Assembly: GCF_010093815.1 (NCBI RefSeq)
Contig: NW_022985559.1
Span: 745,180-809,179, forward strand
Direction: 5' to 3'
Origin: Pseudovirgaria hyperparasitica
Taxonomy: Eukaryota; Ascomycota; Dothideomycetes; Acrospermales; Acrospermaceae
Length of the DNA stretch: 64,000 nt
The notes below the pieces were generated by a model. The model ran no database searches. It worked only from the letters and a program-made list of their open reading frames with translations, and was not told where the DNA came from. Position numbers and translations under genes: made by a program. Shown in pieces: positions 24,834 to 34,613 of the stretch. Each line of letters opens with the position of its first letter. The stretch's first letter is position 1.

Positions 24834-26114
24834 ATGGCATCTCTACTCGCTCAAACACTCGGGTTCATTGGTCCCAAGATAGGCAGTGCCGCCGCAAGCT
24901 GGGTCTTCCAGAAAAGTGTCAATTCGCTATTCGAAAGCGACAATGCCCTCATTCGAAACGATATCCGCGCTCTATCGACCAAGGTTGAGCAAATCCAAAC
25001 ATCTGTCAATAATCTAGTGAAACAGATAGACGCTATGAAAATAGTCCTTCGGTCAGACACACTCAACGAAAAGCTCACAATCATCAACAGCCATTACGAC
25101 ACAATCTTATTGATCTTCCAAGCGGTCCTCGATATCGAGAATTCGCCCAAAGAGAAACAACAAGCGCAGTTGAATGATTCGCAGAAACGGCTGCGCCAAA
25201 AACTCAAAGACTGCGTTCACGATCTTCCAGAGGCCCTGAAGGGTATCCACGTCTTTCTCGGCGAATCAGGAGAGAACAACATTGTTGTCGATGTTAGAAA
25301 CAAGGTCCTTGCCGACTCACGCGACTTCGTTGTATATTACAGCAGGATGAAGCTGTGGATGCAACGCTTGTGGCTAGTAGAAGCAAAAGCACTGTACCTG
25401 CTACGCATGGCTCACCAAACAGCCGGTGTGAACTACTTTGAAGGCCTCCACTTCATCGAAACTTACACCAAACCTACCGGCATCTTGAAAGAGCAGGCCA
25501 CCCACTTTGAGAACACCGTCGGTCACCACGTCATTTCCTTATTTGATGCCTTAGCGAAGAACAACGGCTCGGTTGCAGTTCAATTTCGTAACCACGCCCT
25601 ATCACCAATCACACGGAGAGCAGAAGGGGACCCTATAAACAACGTCTGGCGTCCAGCTCTACCATTCCCAGATGGCGTCAACCTTGCATTCAGTCTGGAC
25701 AAGCACAGTTTCACAGCCTGGGATCCCTCAGCGTTGACGCCGTATCAATTTACAATCACCGCAAAAGATGCTGCGCAAGGCCGATCGTACTACATGTCCC
25801 ACTGGTATGGAGAGATTCTAGGCTTCGGTATTCGATGTTACTTGTAAGTCGACCATTTAACTGATGAATGAGCTTTTGCATGTAGCTTACATAAGATTAG
25901 ACCAGAATCAATCGGAGGCTCCGCAGGATCCTGGTATGTCAAGCCTGGGCCAAATGGAGGTGACTACTTCAATCTGGAGTATGTTCCTGGCCCAAACAAT
26001 TTCGGTGCTCGAGCTTCCTATTTCCTGCGCCATTCAGAGGTGTATCTCGATCTAGACAATGCGCTGGAGCCTGCTGATGTAAGGTATCGATGGCACTTGG
26101 ATGTCCAGAGTTGA
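24834..26114 (+). CDS. Unrecognised protein: helical N-terminal half and beta-rich C-terminal half
   Basis: Two exons, 24,834-25,843 and 25,886-26,114, joined by a 42-base GT...AG intron in phase, give about 412 residues. An upstream in-frame ATG at 24,684 would add 50 basic residues; I prefer MASLLAQTLGF because of its better start context and because the extra part looks like 5' UTR. Residues 1-30 form an Ala/Gly-rich hydrophobic helix. Residues about 40-75 are a coiled coil (KVEQIQTSVNNLVKQID). Further amphipathic helices continue to about 290. The remainder has alternating aromatic/polar strands ending in YRWHLDVQS. The layout, long helical bundle plus beta domain, resembles that of some helical membrane-active proteins, but I have no homology support and assign no function. 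It appears intact and lies 480 bases upstream of the SDR in the same direction. Confidence 0.6.
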
Positions 26115-26597
26115 ATAGCATTATGAGAATGAATGCTCAATCGTCGCATCCATTGCCATTCAGCAGGTCAGCAGTTGAGAACTCAGGCTGAGGAAGAAAT
26201 TAGGAGTCTATCCGGGCTTCAAGGCCATATTCCATACAGAACTTTTGGGTCATGGCCACATACATGATCATAATGATATCTAGAGAGCGCGAATAGCACT
26301 GGCAGGATCGGGATGAATGTATATTTATATGATATCCAAGTAGACAAAGTAGATTCATACAGTAGAGACTAGGATGTGTACTACAGAAACTACTCTTCAG
26401 ATAGTAATACTGAGGAATCTAGTTTTTCCAATTTGTCTTCCTTCGTCATAACACAGACGCAGCCCTTTGACGTCACAACATGCCGGCACGTTATCCCCGC
26501 CGGAGTTACCGGAGTAGAGGCATCAACAACATATCAACCAAGCCCCCAGCACACCCAACTCCCCAGAAAGGCTCCAAACAAAAGGACACAACCAGCC
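26115..26597. other. intergenic, promoter of SDR gene
   Basis: The stretch is AT-rich around 26,270-26,420. A frame open upstream of the SDR start is most likely 5' UTR. Confidence 0.4.
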
Positions 26598-27353
26598 ATG
26601 TCCCGAATCCTCATCACCGGCTCCGCCGACGGCCTCGGAGCCCTAGCAGCCCGAGACCTCCAAACCCGCGGCCACAAAGTCTACCTCCACGCCCGCTCCG
26701 CCCAGCGCGCCAAAGACGCCATGGCCTCCTGCCCGGGCGCCCAACAATGTCTCATCGCAGACCTCAGCTCCCTCTCCGACGTCAAGACCCTCGCCAGCGA
26801 CCTCAAATCCCTAGGTCCCTGGGATGCCATCGTGCACTCCGCCGGCGTCATGCACGGCCAAAGCGGCAAGACAACGGCGGAAAGCTGGGGCACGATCTTC
26901 GCCACGAACACCGTCGCGCCGTACGTAATCACCAGCATCGTCGGCGGCGCGTGTCGGCGCTACGTGTTTCTGAGCTCGAGCATGGAGAGTAGTGGGGACC
27001 CCATGTTGCGCGGGATCGAGAGCTGCTCGTATAGTGATAGCAAGCTGCATAATATCATGCTGGCGAGCTATTTCGCGCGTGTGCTGAAGGGGGCTGGAGT
27101 GGAGGAGAGTAATGCGCTGGATCCGGGGTGGGTGCCGACGGCGATGGGAGGGAGAGGGGCGCCGGGGAGCTTGGATGGGGCTGTTGAGACGTATAGGCGG
27201 TTGGCGGAGGGTGCGGGGAGTACGGGTGGGTTCTGGAGACCGTATGCGAAGAAGGGGAGTCCGGTGCATGGGAAAGAGGCTTTTGATGAGGGCGTACAGG
27301 GGAGATTGGTCGGGGAGCTGGCGCGGCTGACTGGGGTTGAGCTCGCTGGTTGA
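26598..27353 (+). CDS. Short-chain dehydrogenase/reductase (SDR)
   Basis: An intronless gene for 251 residues, the usual length for a classical SDR. The N-terminus has the Rossmann strand and cofactor loop ILITGSADGLGALAARDL (TGxxxGxG). The Arg in HARSAQRA suggests NADP(H). ADLSSL is the usual adenine-binding Asp position, HSAGVM replaces the common NNAG, and YSDSK is the catalytic YxxxK with an upstream Ser (FLSSSME). Substrate unknown. The frame is open farther upstream to an ATG at 26,376, but the domain begins immediately at 26,598. It converges with the IPT gene 700 bases away and may belong to that cluster (inference). Third codon positions switch from mostly C to mostly G near 26,930. 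Confidence 0.85.
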   Translation: MSRILITGSADGLGALAARDLQTRGHKVYLHARSAQRAKDAMASCPGAQQCLIADLSSLSDVKTLASDLKSLGPWDAIVHSAGVMHGQSGKTTAESWGTIFATNTVAPYVITSIVGGACRRYVFLSSSMESSGDPMLRGIESCSYSDSKLHNIMLASYFARVLKGAGVEESNALDPGWVPTAMGGRGAPGSLDGAVETYRRLAEGAGSTGGFWRPYAKKGSPVHGKEAFDEGVQGRLVGELARLTGVELAG

Positions 27354-28059
27354 GTCTGTGTATATAAAGTAGTTGTGTAAATTGTATACATACCGAGCTT
27401 CGTCGCAAAGCAGACACAGATCTCATCAACTGTCTGCCCCTGTTTCTAGGACCGAACAGTCACTGATTGTTACGTCAGAACACAGACGGGTAGGCTCAAT
27501 TTCAGCCTACTTGCTGTTATAAATCCACGAATTATGAAGAGACCAACTACAGAATAGCTCCCGTGTCAAGATTTTAACAGAAATCTACTACTTTTTATCT
27601 CGCTTGTATTGTCACGACTATCATATCACACGGAGCGATGTTCGTTCTTATCTCCAAGATAGGAGTTGTACTTGGGAAGTTTAGTCCTCGAATATAGAAA
27701 TCATATAGATGGTCGCTCCTGGTACCCCTGACACCTTTTTGAAGGGAACTACTTTCATTTAGCAATAGCTAGCTGCCTATCGTCTTCATTCACACATAGC
27801 AAACTTTCCAGTATAGTGACTTCAATAACACCTAGTGGCAACCAGACTTGTCTAATGTTGTGCTCGCACTTGCACAAAGCATATAATGCTTAACATCGAG
27901 ATCGTATTGAGTTTTTACCAAACTGTTGGATATACACAAGACTACCCTGCTCCTGTCGCACTTATGTCCATCTCAAAATAGCATGTTTGTACCTGGTAGA
28001 GCGACGATGCGGAATATCAAAGACCATTCCTAGCCAGTTGATCCATCAAAAGCTCAAAG
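27354..28059. other. intergenic between convergent SDR and IPT genes
   Basis: This is 3' flanking DNA of two convergent genes and is moderately AT-rich. If the IPT gene uses the alternative splice described in its entry, coding would extend to about 28,017. Confidence 0.4.
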
Positions 28060-28905
28060 TCACGACCGCGAATCTGCACGCGTGTGTAGACTCGTACGGT
28101 GACGCAACGCCAGCCATCTTTTACACTTTCCCGTCGCCGGTCTCACCACGTCGTGGTGGAACTTATGCTTCGACTCCACGTTCAGCACATAGCAAGTGCG
28201 CATCTGGACGGTCAAAGCCGGCAGAACCGCCCAGTGGAGTTGCTGTAGCTGGCGTTTTGCGTACTCGCGGGTATTTGCTTTCATCAGCTGGAGCCCCTCT
28301 TCGAACAGTTCTTGGGCTCGCTCTGGATCGACTCCTTTGCAGCAAATGGGTCGGAGCTCGGGGTAGCCGATTGCTTTCCACGCTCCGCGCTCAGCTGGGC
28401 CAGTGTCCGAAGCACTGTTGGTATCGGATCTCTCCAGCTCGAATAGGTGCTTGATCTCGTTCTGTATTCCATCGCGCGCCATCTGGTTGATTCGATGATC
28501 GATGAATGTCCCCAATATATCGAGGCTACAGTTCAGAGATATGACCAGAAGGTCTTGCTGCTTGATAAATGGATGGAATAAAAGTGGTCGAGTTAGGGAG
28601 AGGGAGCCGCCGCACAGGATTGGAACGAAGCCGCGATGATGGATAGATTTGATGCAACGCACCGCTGAAGAGATGAAGTTGGTCGGTTCCTCGTTTGCAC
28701 TAAGATGCCCTACAAAATGGTGTCGAACTCCTCTCATCTCCTGTGTAGTCACAGCACCGGACAGGATTGGGGCATCTCGGTACACTTGGATGCTATCGAC
28801 GGAGATGATCTCTCCATGACAGGATTCCGCCAATTTGATGCTCAATTCTGTCTTTCCAACTGCGGTTGGGCCGATGATTGCGATGATGGGGATCTTTGGA
28901 TTCAT
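28060..28905 (-). CDS. Isopentenyltransferase (adenylate/tRNA IPT family), probable cytokinin biosynthesis
   Basis: Predicted 281 residues, intronless as drawn. It should transfer a dimethylallyl group to the N6 of adenine in AMP/ADP or tRNA. The P-loop GPTAVGKTELS is at residues about 12-22, followed by the DSxQVYR segment (SVDSIQVYR), the GVRHHFVG motif, the PILCGGSLSL motif, WKAIGYPEL and the late TREYAKRQLQQL helix. It lacks the C-terminal zinc finger and length of eukaryotic tRNA-IPTs (usually over 400 residues). HHFVG resembles the HHLLG of plant adenylate IPTs and the IPT half of fungal IPT-LOG fusions more than the HHLID of tRNA-IPTs. The last 24 residues are basic and doubtful. A 73-base intron (GT at 28,146, AG at 28,074) would instead end the protein at about 28,017 with 271 residues. 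A LOG gene lies 700 bases upstream on the same strand. Confidence 0.8.
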   Translation of the reverse strand: MNPKIPIIAIIGPTAVGKTELSIKLAESCHGEIISVDSIQVYRDAPILSGAVTTQEMRGVRHHFVGHLSANEEPTNFISSAVRCIKSIHHRGFVPILCGGSLSLTRPLLFHPFIKQQDLLVISLNCSLDILGTFIDHRINQMARDGIQNEIKHLFELERSDTNSASDTGPAERGAWKAIGYPELRPICCKGVDPERAQELFEEGLQLMKANTREYAKRQLQQLHWAVLPALTVQMRTCYVLNVESKHKFHHDVVRPATGKCKRWLALRHRTSLHTRADSRS

Positions 28906-29605
28906 GTCTTCTGTAGAGAGTATCTTGACATGGAGACCGGGACATGCGAGGAGATAAGTGGACCATCCGATTCTTATTCATAGGGACTTTTGAAGCAGCA
29001 ATGAGTACTGTGATCAGAGTTGGCGAACACGCCACTGTCAAGATGCCGTTCCACACATGTCTACGGGGCGTTGCCGTGTGTGTGATCACAATTTGCGCAC
29101 TAAATCGGCTCAGAAGCCCCTGAGATGATGCCGACCCCCAGGTCAAGCTCGTGACGGTCAGAACAGGTAATTCATGGCTCGCATCTAGACCAAACCTGTT
29201 CTCCAACTTCAATTTGGCTCTACACCTGTTCCAGATTAGAAGGCATGATAGCCGGGGTTCTAGAATGCACTGTGCTCAGGAGTCTTCGCATTACCAAATG
29301 GAAACAAGCTTTGTGCAGGGAAACGACAGAGACTGCCATGTCGCATGATTGTTGACTCTGTTGTGGACTTGGACTACGTGATCAATGACCTTTGATCCGA
29401 TCACCAACCTCTCGCTCACTCGATTTCTTGCTCTGGTAGTAGAGTACTAAGTTATGAGTCCAGACAGGGATTCCGGAGGATTGAATAGCTCGATGATAGG
29501 CGTTCGAAAGTCAAGATAAGGAAAAGCGTGCAGTTTCTGGCTCCTTGTAGCCATACCAAATGCACCAGCATGAACTATATCACAAGAGTTGCTCAAGGAT
29601 ACCAG
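28906..29605. other. intergenic between LOG and IPT
   Basis: This 700-base spacer separates two genes read in the same direction and probably contains the IPT promoter. No reading frame bridges LOG and IPT in phase, so they are not one fused gene in this assembly. Confidence 0.5.
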
Positions 29606-30353
29606 CTATAGTTTATGGTCACTCCAACAGAGCGAGTATCGACCAGCGGCTGGAGCCAACTGAACCATCTCGATGAGCTCTTGCATGGTATTGGCAACAT
29701 TGAAGAGTGCCAAATGAGGGCTGGAAACAAAGCCAACCTCTGCAGACGTACGAACCCAGCGCTGCAAATCATCAAAGAACCCACGAATATTGTAAAGCAC
29801 GACCGGCCGACCATGGATGCCCAGTTGACTCCACGTGATGGCCTCAAAGAGCTCCTCCATTGTCCCGTACCCCCCAGGCAGAGCAACAAACGCATCGGCC
29901 TCCTTGGCCATAATCGCCTTTCGCTCGTGCATGGTCGATACTAATGTCGTGTGACCATACTCCTGTTCCAGGGGTCTGTCCACCCCACGCTCTGTGGTGA
30001 TCAGTGCCCTAGGTATGACGCCGTGGACTGATCTGGGGCCAGAAAGCTGCACGAGAGACCTTGCCAGGCTCCCCATCAGACCCCGACTTCCACCTCCGTA
30101 GACCAGAGACCAACCCTGCGCATGCATTACCTTGGCAAGATCTTCTGCCGCGGTCTCGAACTGAGGAGAGTTGCCCGAGCTGGAGCCTATTGTGGCTTTT
30201 GTCAGAGTGCTTTGCAGTACGTATGCTACCGAAAGGGGTCATACCACAGAACACACACAAAGTGAATGGCTTTCGGGTGGCTTTTCTCGCTCCTTCTTCT
30301 GGTCTAGCTGTTGGGCCGTTGGTTGCCGTCTCTGGGAACGCTGCAGGACTCAT
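29606..30353 (-). CDS. LOG-type cytokinin riboside 5'-monophosphate phosphoribohydrolase
   Basis: Two exons, 30,353-30,245 and 30,186-29,606, with a 58-base intron in phase, give 229 residues, the normal LOG length. LOG enzymes remove ribose 5-phosphate from N6-modified AMP to release the free, active base. The splice rebuilds the typical N-terminal strand LCVFCGSSSGNSPQF. It is followed by WSLVYGGGSRGLMGSLA, MHERKAIM with the conserved Arg, and the signature PGGYGTMEELFEAITW (PGGxGTxxE), then the common tail strand GRPVVLYN. All expected catalytic and phosphate-binding residues are present. It lies upstream of IPT on the same strand and 1.15 kb downstream of a P450. In described fungal cytokinin genes LOG is fused C-terminally to IPT; here it is a separate protein. 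Confidence 0.9.
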
Positions 30354-31505
30354 CTTACATGCCCGTCAACGGTAATGAGTGATGTCAGAGACTACTGTGA
30401 TCACCATAGAATATGAGTTCAGCTTTTATGTTACCCGCTCCAGGGTTTTTGTCCGAATCGGGCCTTGTCATTCATGCCTGATCGGCTCATCGGAATGCCC
30501 ACGATGGGTTACCGACCGTGTAGACTGCTATTGTCACTACGCTTAAGGAGAGCCGAGACATGTATATCAAGCAGGCCCTGAGGTATTAGTACCGCTAACC
30601 ATCCATAATTGCAGTAAATGCGCCAATGACAGCCTTATAAATTCATATATAAAGGCTAAGACTAGGCCCCCACCCCCCGTCTCGAGTCTGCCTTACCCAA
30701 ACCCAACCCTTGACCCCGGAGAAGTCCCACTAACGATCGATCGCTCACGATATATCAATGCGAACACTTTTCCCCCCGGTAAAAATGTGAGAGAGACTTA
30801 AGGACTGATACATTACCCCGAGACAAGCTGACCGCGTGTCCTGTAGGGATTGGACATTGTATTACCAAAAGTGAAGCCAGCTAGCAGTCACATAACATGA
30901 CAGGGGCGACTTAACTTTACTCCTGCCACTCACAATATTATGAGAGCGCGAATGTGCTTCCATTGCAGACGACACCTTGTCGATGCCCGCGCCACTGAAT
31001 TTGGAGTTGTGTGCAGCCCCGACAGGCTGGCTCGTGCCGGGGTCCTCTATATCTCTCCGATATAACGTAGCTTGTTTATGGATGAAGTAGGGCCGTTTAA
31101 AGGTAGCAGGAGCGTCATGCGTCACAGCACAACAACATGAAGTCCAGCGAGTGGTGATTTCCAGCAAACGGAACACTACAATTATAAGTCTTGGAAAACG
31201 GACAGAAACGTACAACAATACATCGTCAGAACAAGCATCCCGCTTTTGCATGGCATGACAAGCGGGACGAGATACACAGAGCCAAACTAGCGTGCAAGGA
31301 GCAAGAGTAAACCATGGGAAAACTCATCAAAACAATGCAACACCCTGTCAATTTGGTCCCGTAAACGAAAGAAAACATCATGAACCACCAAACTAAAAGT
31401 TCCAATAACCCTCTACACACACATTCTCCTTGCACCCCTCCCCTCTACACCCATCACCTTCCCCCTCACACTCCCTCTCCCACTCCCAATCTCACACCCG
31501 CCCCC
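30354..31505. other. intergenic upstream of LOG, downstream of P450
   Basis: No supported gene. It should contain the LOG promoter. A frame of 129 codons on the minus strand (30,862-31,251) has no recognisable domain. Confidence 0.4.
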
Positions 31506-33549
31506 TCAAACCCCCTCAAAACTAACCCTCCTCTCAACCCCATTCCCCCTCCCTGCCCCCTTCTTCCCCGCCAACCCCGCCCTCGGCGTCAACGAAACCC
31601 AAAGCGGAGCCCTCTCCCACCCCATATACACCTTCTGCAACCCATGCCAATCCGCGCATCTCGGCGCAAGCTCCACGTCGAATTCCAGAAACAGGCGCGC
31701 TAGCAGGATGCGTATCTCCATGTATGCGAGTCTACACGACACGAGATGATGTGAATTAGCTTGGGGTGGGGGGATTTTGAAGGGGAGGTAATGTTTACGT
31801 ACGTTCTACCGATACAGTTCCGCGGGCCGATGTGGAAGGGCTGGAAGACGGCGGTGTTGTCGCGCGCGAAGCGGAAGTCGTCGAGCCAGCGCTCCGGGAT
31901 GAAGGAGTCGGGCCGGATGAAGTTGCGGCGGAGGTGGTAGGCGGAGTAGTGGAAGATTGAGACTGTGGTCTGTTGTTACGGGTCAGACAGGGCGAGGTTT
32001 TGGAGCGGTGTGTAGGTCGTGTTTTGTCAGAGAGATAGGGGGGAGGTAGTGGAGTAGGAAAAAGGGGCAAAAAAAAACACACATTCGCCGGCACAGCCCG
32101 CCCATCAATAACCTCCTCCACACACGTGCGCCGCGGAAAATTCCCCGGAAACGGCGGAAACACACGCAGCGCCTCGGCAACACAAGCCTGCATATACTTC
32201 AGCTCGCCCAGCTTCGCCGCCGAAACGGGCACTGCGCCACCCGCAGCAGCAGCCTCCGTCTCAGACCCAGACTCAAACACACCGCGAATCTCCGCCGCAA
32301 GCCGCGCCTTGACCTGCGCGTCGCGCAGCACATAGTAGAGCAAGCCGGACAGCAGCGTGGCCGTCGACTCACTCCCCGCAATGACAATCGTGCACGTGTT
32401 CGCGACGAATTCGGCGTCGGAAACCCTGCTTTCCGGGCTGGCCATGCGCTCGACGAGGTCGTGGCGGGCGGAGCCGAGGGCGCGGCGGTGGGAGGCGAGT
32501 TCGGTGGCGTGCTGGATGTGTGTGCGGCGGGCGGCGGCGAGGGAGGCTGGTATCAGGGCGCTGAGCAGGGAGGTGGCGCCGGGGAAGTACTTTGCTGTGC
32601 GGGCGAGGGCGCCGAATTTCTGGTTGCCCATCATGGCTTCGATCCAGGGGTGGTAGTTGCCGCCGCTGGTGAGGCAGTCGAAGGATTTGCCGTAGACGAG
32701 GGCGCCGGTGACGTCGAAGCTGAAGAACTGCGGGCTTGGTGGTTAGGATCTGGACTGTCTGTGGGAGTGAGGGATGGATAGGGGGATGAGGAGGGCTTAC
32801 GTTGAGCCACTTTACCAGGTCGACCTCCTTTCGCCCTCCGTCACAGGCATCATGAAGCCCCTTGATGAACAGCGCACAATACTCCTTGACGCGATCCTCC
32901 TCGGCCCGCATCCGCGACTCGGCGAATCCGTTCGCCAACAAGCTCCGGAAGTACGCATGGCGCTCCGTCCCCGCGCCTAGCAGACTCAAGTTCGCACTCG
33001 ACATGGAGCCGTAGAACAGGGCGTCCTTTGGGATCTCCGGTAAGCCCTTGCGGAAGCCGTAGATGTCCTTCCAGGCCTGGGCCGAGGCGTACGAGAGCTC
33101 GTCCGGGGCGATGCGCACGACGTCGCCGTACTTCTCGTGGAGGTCGCGGATGTCGTAGGGGAGTGTGCCGCGGATCATGGCGCGTGCGTACCACAGTCTT
33201 GAGCACCGGGCGAGTAGTGGCCCCGGGTATGCGCTCAGGGGCGCGTAGAAGGCGTTCCATATTGCGTTGAGGAGGAGGATTGAGAGGAGCTGCTTGTTGT
33301 CAGATGGGGTTCTCTTGTCTGGGTTGTGTGGTTGGGACTCACGAGGGCAGTGATGGTACATGAAGCCCAGATCACGCGTGGGAGTATGTTGGCAAAGTAT
33401 TGGCTGCTCTGGTCGGTGAAGAGGGCATTCGATGTAGCGACGAGGTGGAGGATAATCCACAGGAGCTGCGTGCTGCGTATGAACATTGCGAGCGAGCGGT
33501 CGGTTTCCGGTGGGGGTGTATCCTGCTCCTTTGTGTAGCCTGTCGACAT
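31506..33549 (-). CDS. Cytochrome P450 (isotrichodermin C-15 hydroxylase-like, CYP65-type)
   Basis: Five exons on the minus strand: 33,549-33,343, 33,289-32,801, 32,727-32,083, 31,969-31,803 and 31,731-31,506. Phases fit and give 577 residues; the start of exon 2 could be three bases earlier. Motifs in order: two hydrophobic N-terminal segments, AYPGPLLARCSRLW, the substrate-region pattern GLPEIPKDALFYG, the I-helix AGSESTATLL (AGxxST), the ExxR motif EALR, the PERW motif, and the haem loop FQPFHIGPRNCIGR followed by helix L (LAYMEIRILLARLF). It is an ER membrane monooxygenase. Position beside LOG and IPT suggests that it hydroxylates an isoprenoid side chain, as the clustered P450s are thought to do in Claviceps and Fusarium (inference). 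It diverges from the Baeyer-Villiger gene across 1.06 kb. Confidence 0.88.
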
Positions 33550-34613
33550 AACACAGTGCTCAGACTGTCTCGACTATCACGTAGCACTAGGGTGCGTTTA
33601 TTGAATATCGTCTTGTCTTCCAGGACTGGCACTCGACCGTCGTTCGGACGAGTGGATGTATACACACACAACTTGAACAATAACGTAGTTGTCACACAGC
33701 AAGTCGAGTATCGTCCGTTTTCTCATCGACCGATGGCAGACAGAGTCGCTCACATGTCAAAAGGTTCTGGACGTGGCAGTTTCCGAGTCATGGATCCCCG
33801 ACACGAGTGACATGCGTGAAATCCCGTCAGTTCATGATTGAACACCCCCCAGACAGGCCAGAAGGAGCTCGATACTTAAGAGCACGAAATCGTGGGATGT
33901 GTAAGGCATCATCCACTGCAGGCTTTCGAGTCGAGGCGGGGTAAAGGTGGAGGTAGGTCGTTGTGTTGTACAATGCGAGTGGACAGGGATGTTTCTCGAA
34001 GTGAGGTGGAGTGATATAAATCGTAGCCGCCTCGGCCGCATACCGCGTTTTGCGGGGTTATTAATCCGAGTCCTTGGGATTCCATCGGAGGATATCTTTG
34101 GCCCCCCACCATGCAGATCGATGTTTGCCGTCTTCCGGGCGGTGCTGGGAGTTGCAGGTGTCTGGTTGGACAGGGGCTCCGTTCCTAATGTAGATTAGGC
34201 TGTGCTGGGTACGTTGAGTTGATGGCAGATGTGTACTGGCATGTTTTGTTTACATGGCTACCACATACTAGACAGAATACATCATCCGGATATAAGTAAT
34301 TTCAGCCTATGGGCAAGCATCAAACGTTCATCCTTTTGCAAGCACTAGTCCGTACATCTCAACCTGTTCGTTTCCGGTCGTAGACAATGCACACAGGAGC
34401 ACGAGCCCTATATCAACAACCAACCATGACAAGAGCCAAACCCCAAACATCAAAGCCTCCAAAACTCATAACTATATCAGACTCTCACACCCATCTATCT
34501 CCCCTCCACGCCCCCAACCCATCCAAGACTCACTCTCCAATTCCTCAAATCATCAAGCCCTTAACCTTCAACCCCGAAACCATCAGCCCCGTAACCTCCA
34601 ACCCCTAAACACA
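33550..34613. promoter_or_regulatory. shared upstream region of divergent P450 and Baeyer-Villiger genes
   Basis: The two flanking genes start at 33,549 (minus) and 34,614 (plus), so both promoters must lie here. A TATA-like GATATAAAT is at about 34,013. A CGGCCG palindrome at about 34,034, of the kind Zn2Cys6 proteins can bind, is the only candidate site I noted. This is weak evidence and no site is assigned to a regulator. Confidence 0.35.

Noticed and set aside
28060-28905. IPT as the housekeeping tRNA dimethylallyltransferase
   Set aside because: It is too short, lacks the C-terminal zinc finger, has HHFVG in place of the usual HHLID, and sits beside LOG. Not fully excluded without a tree.
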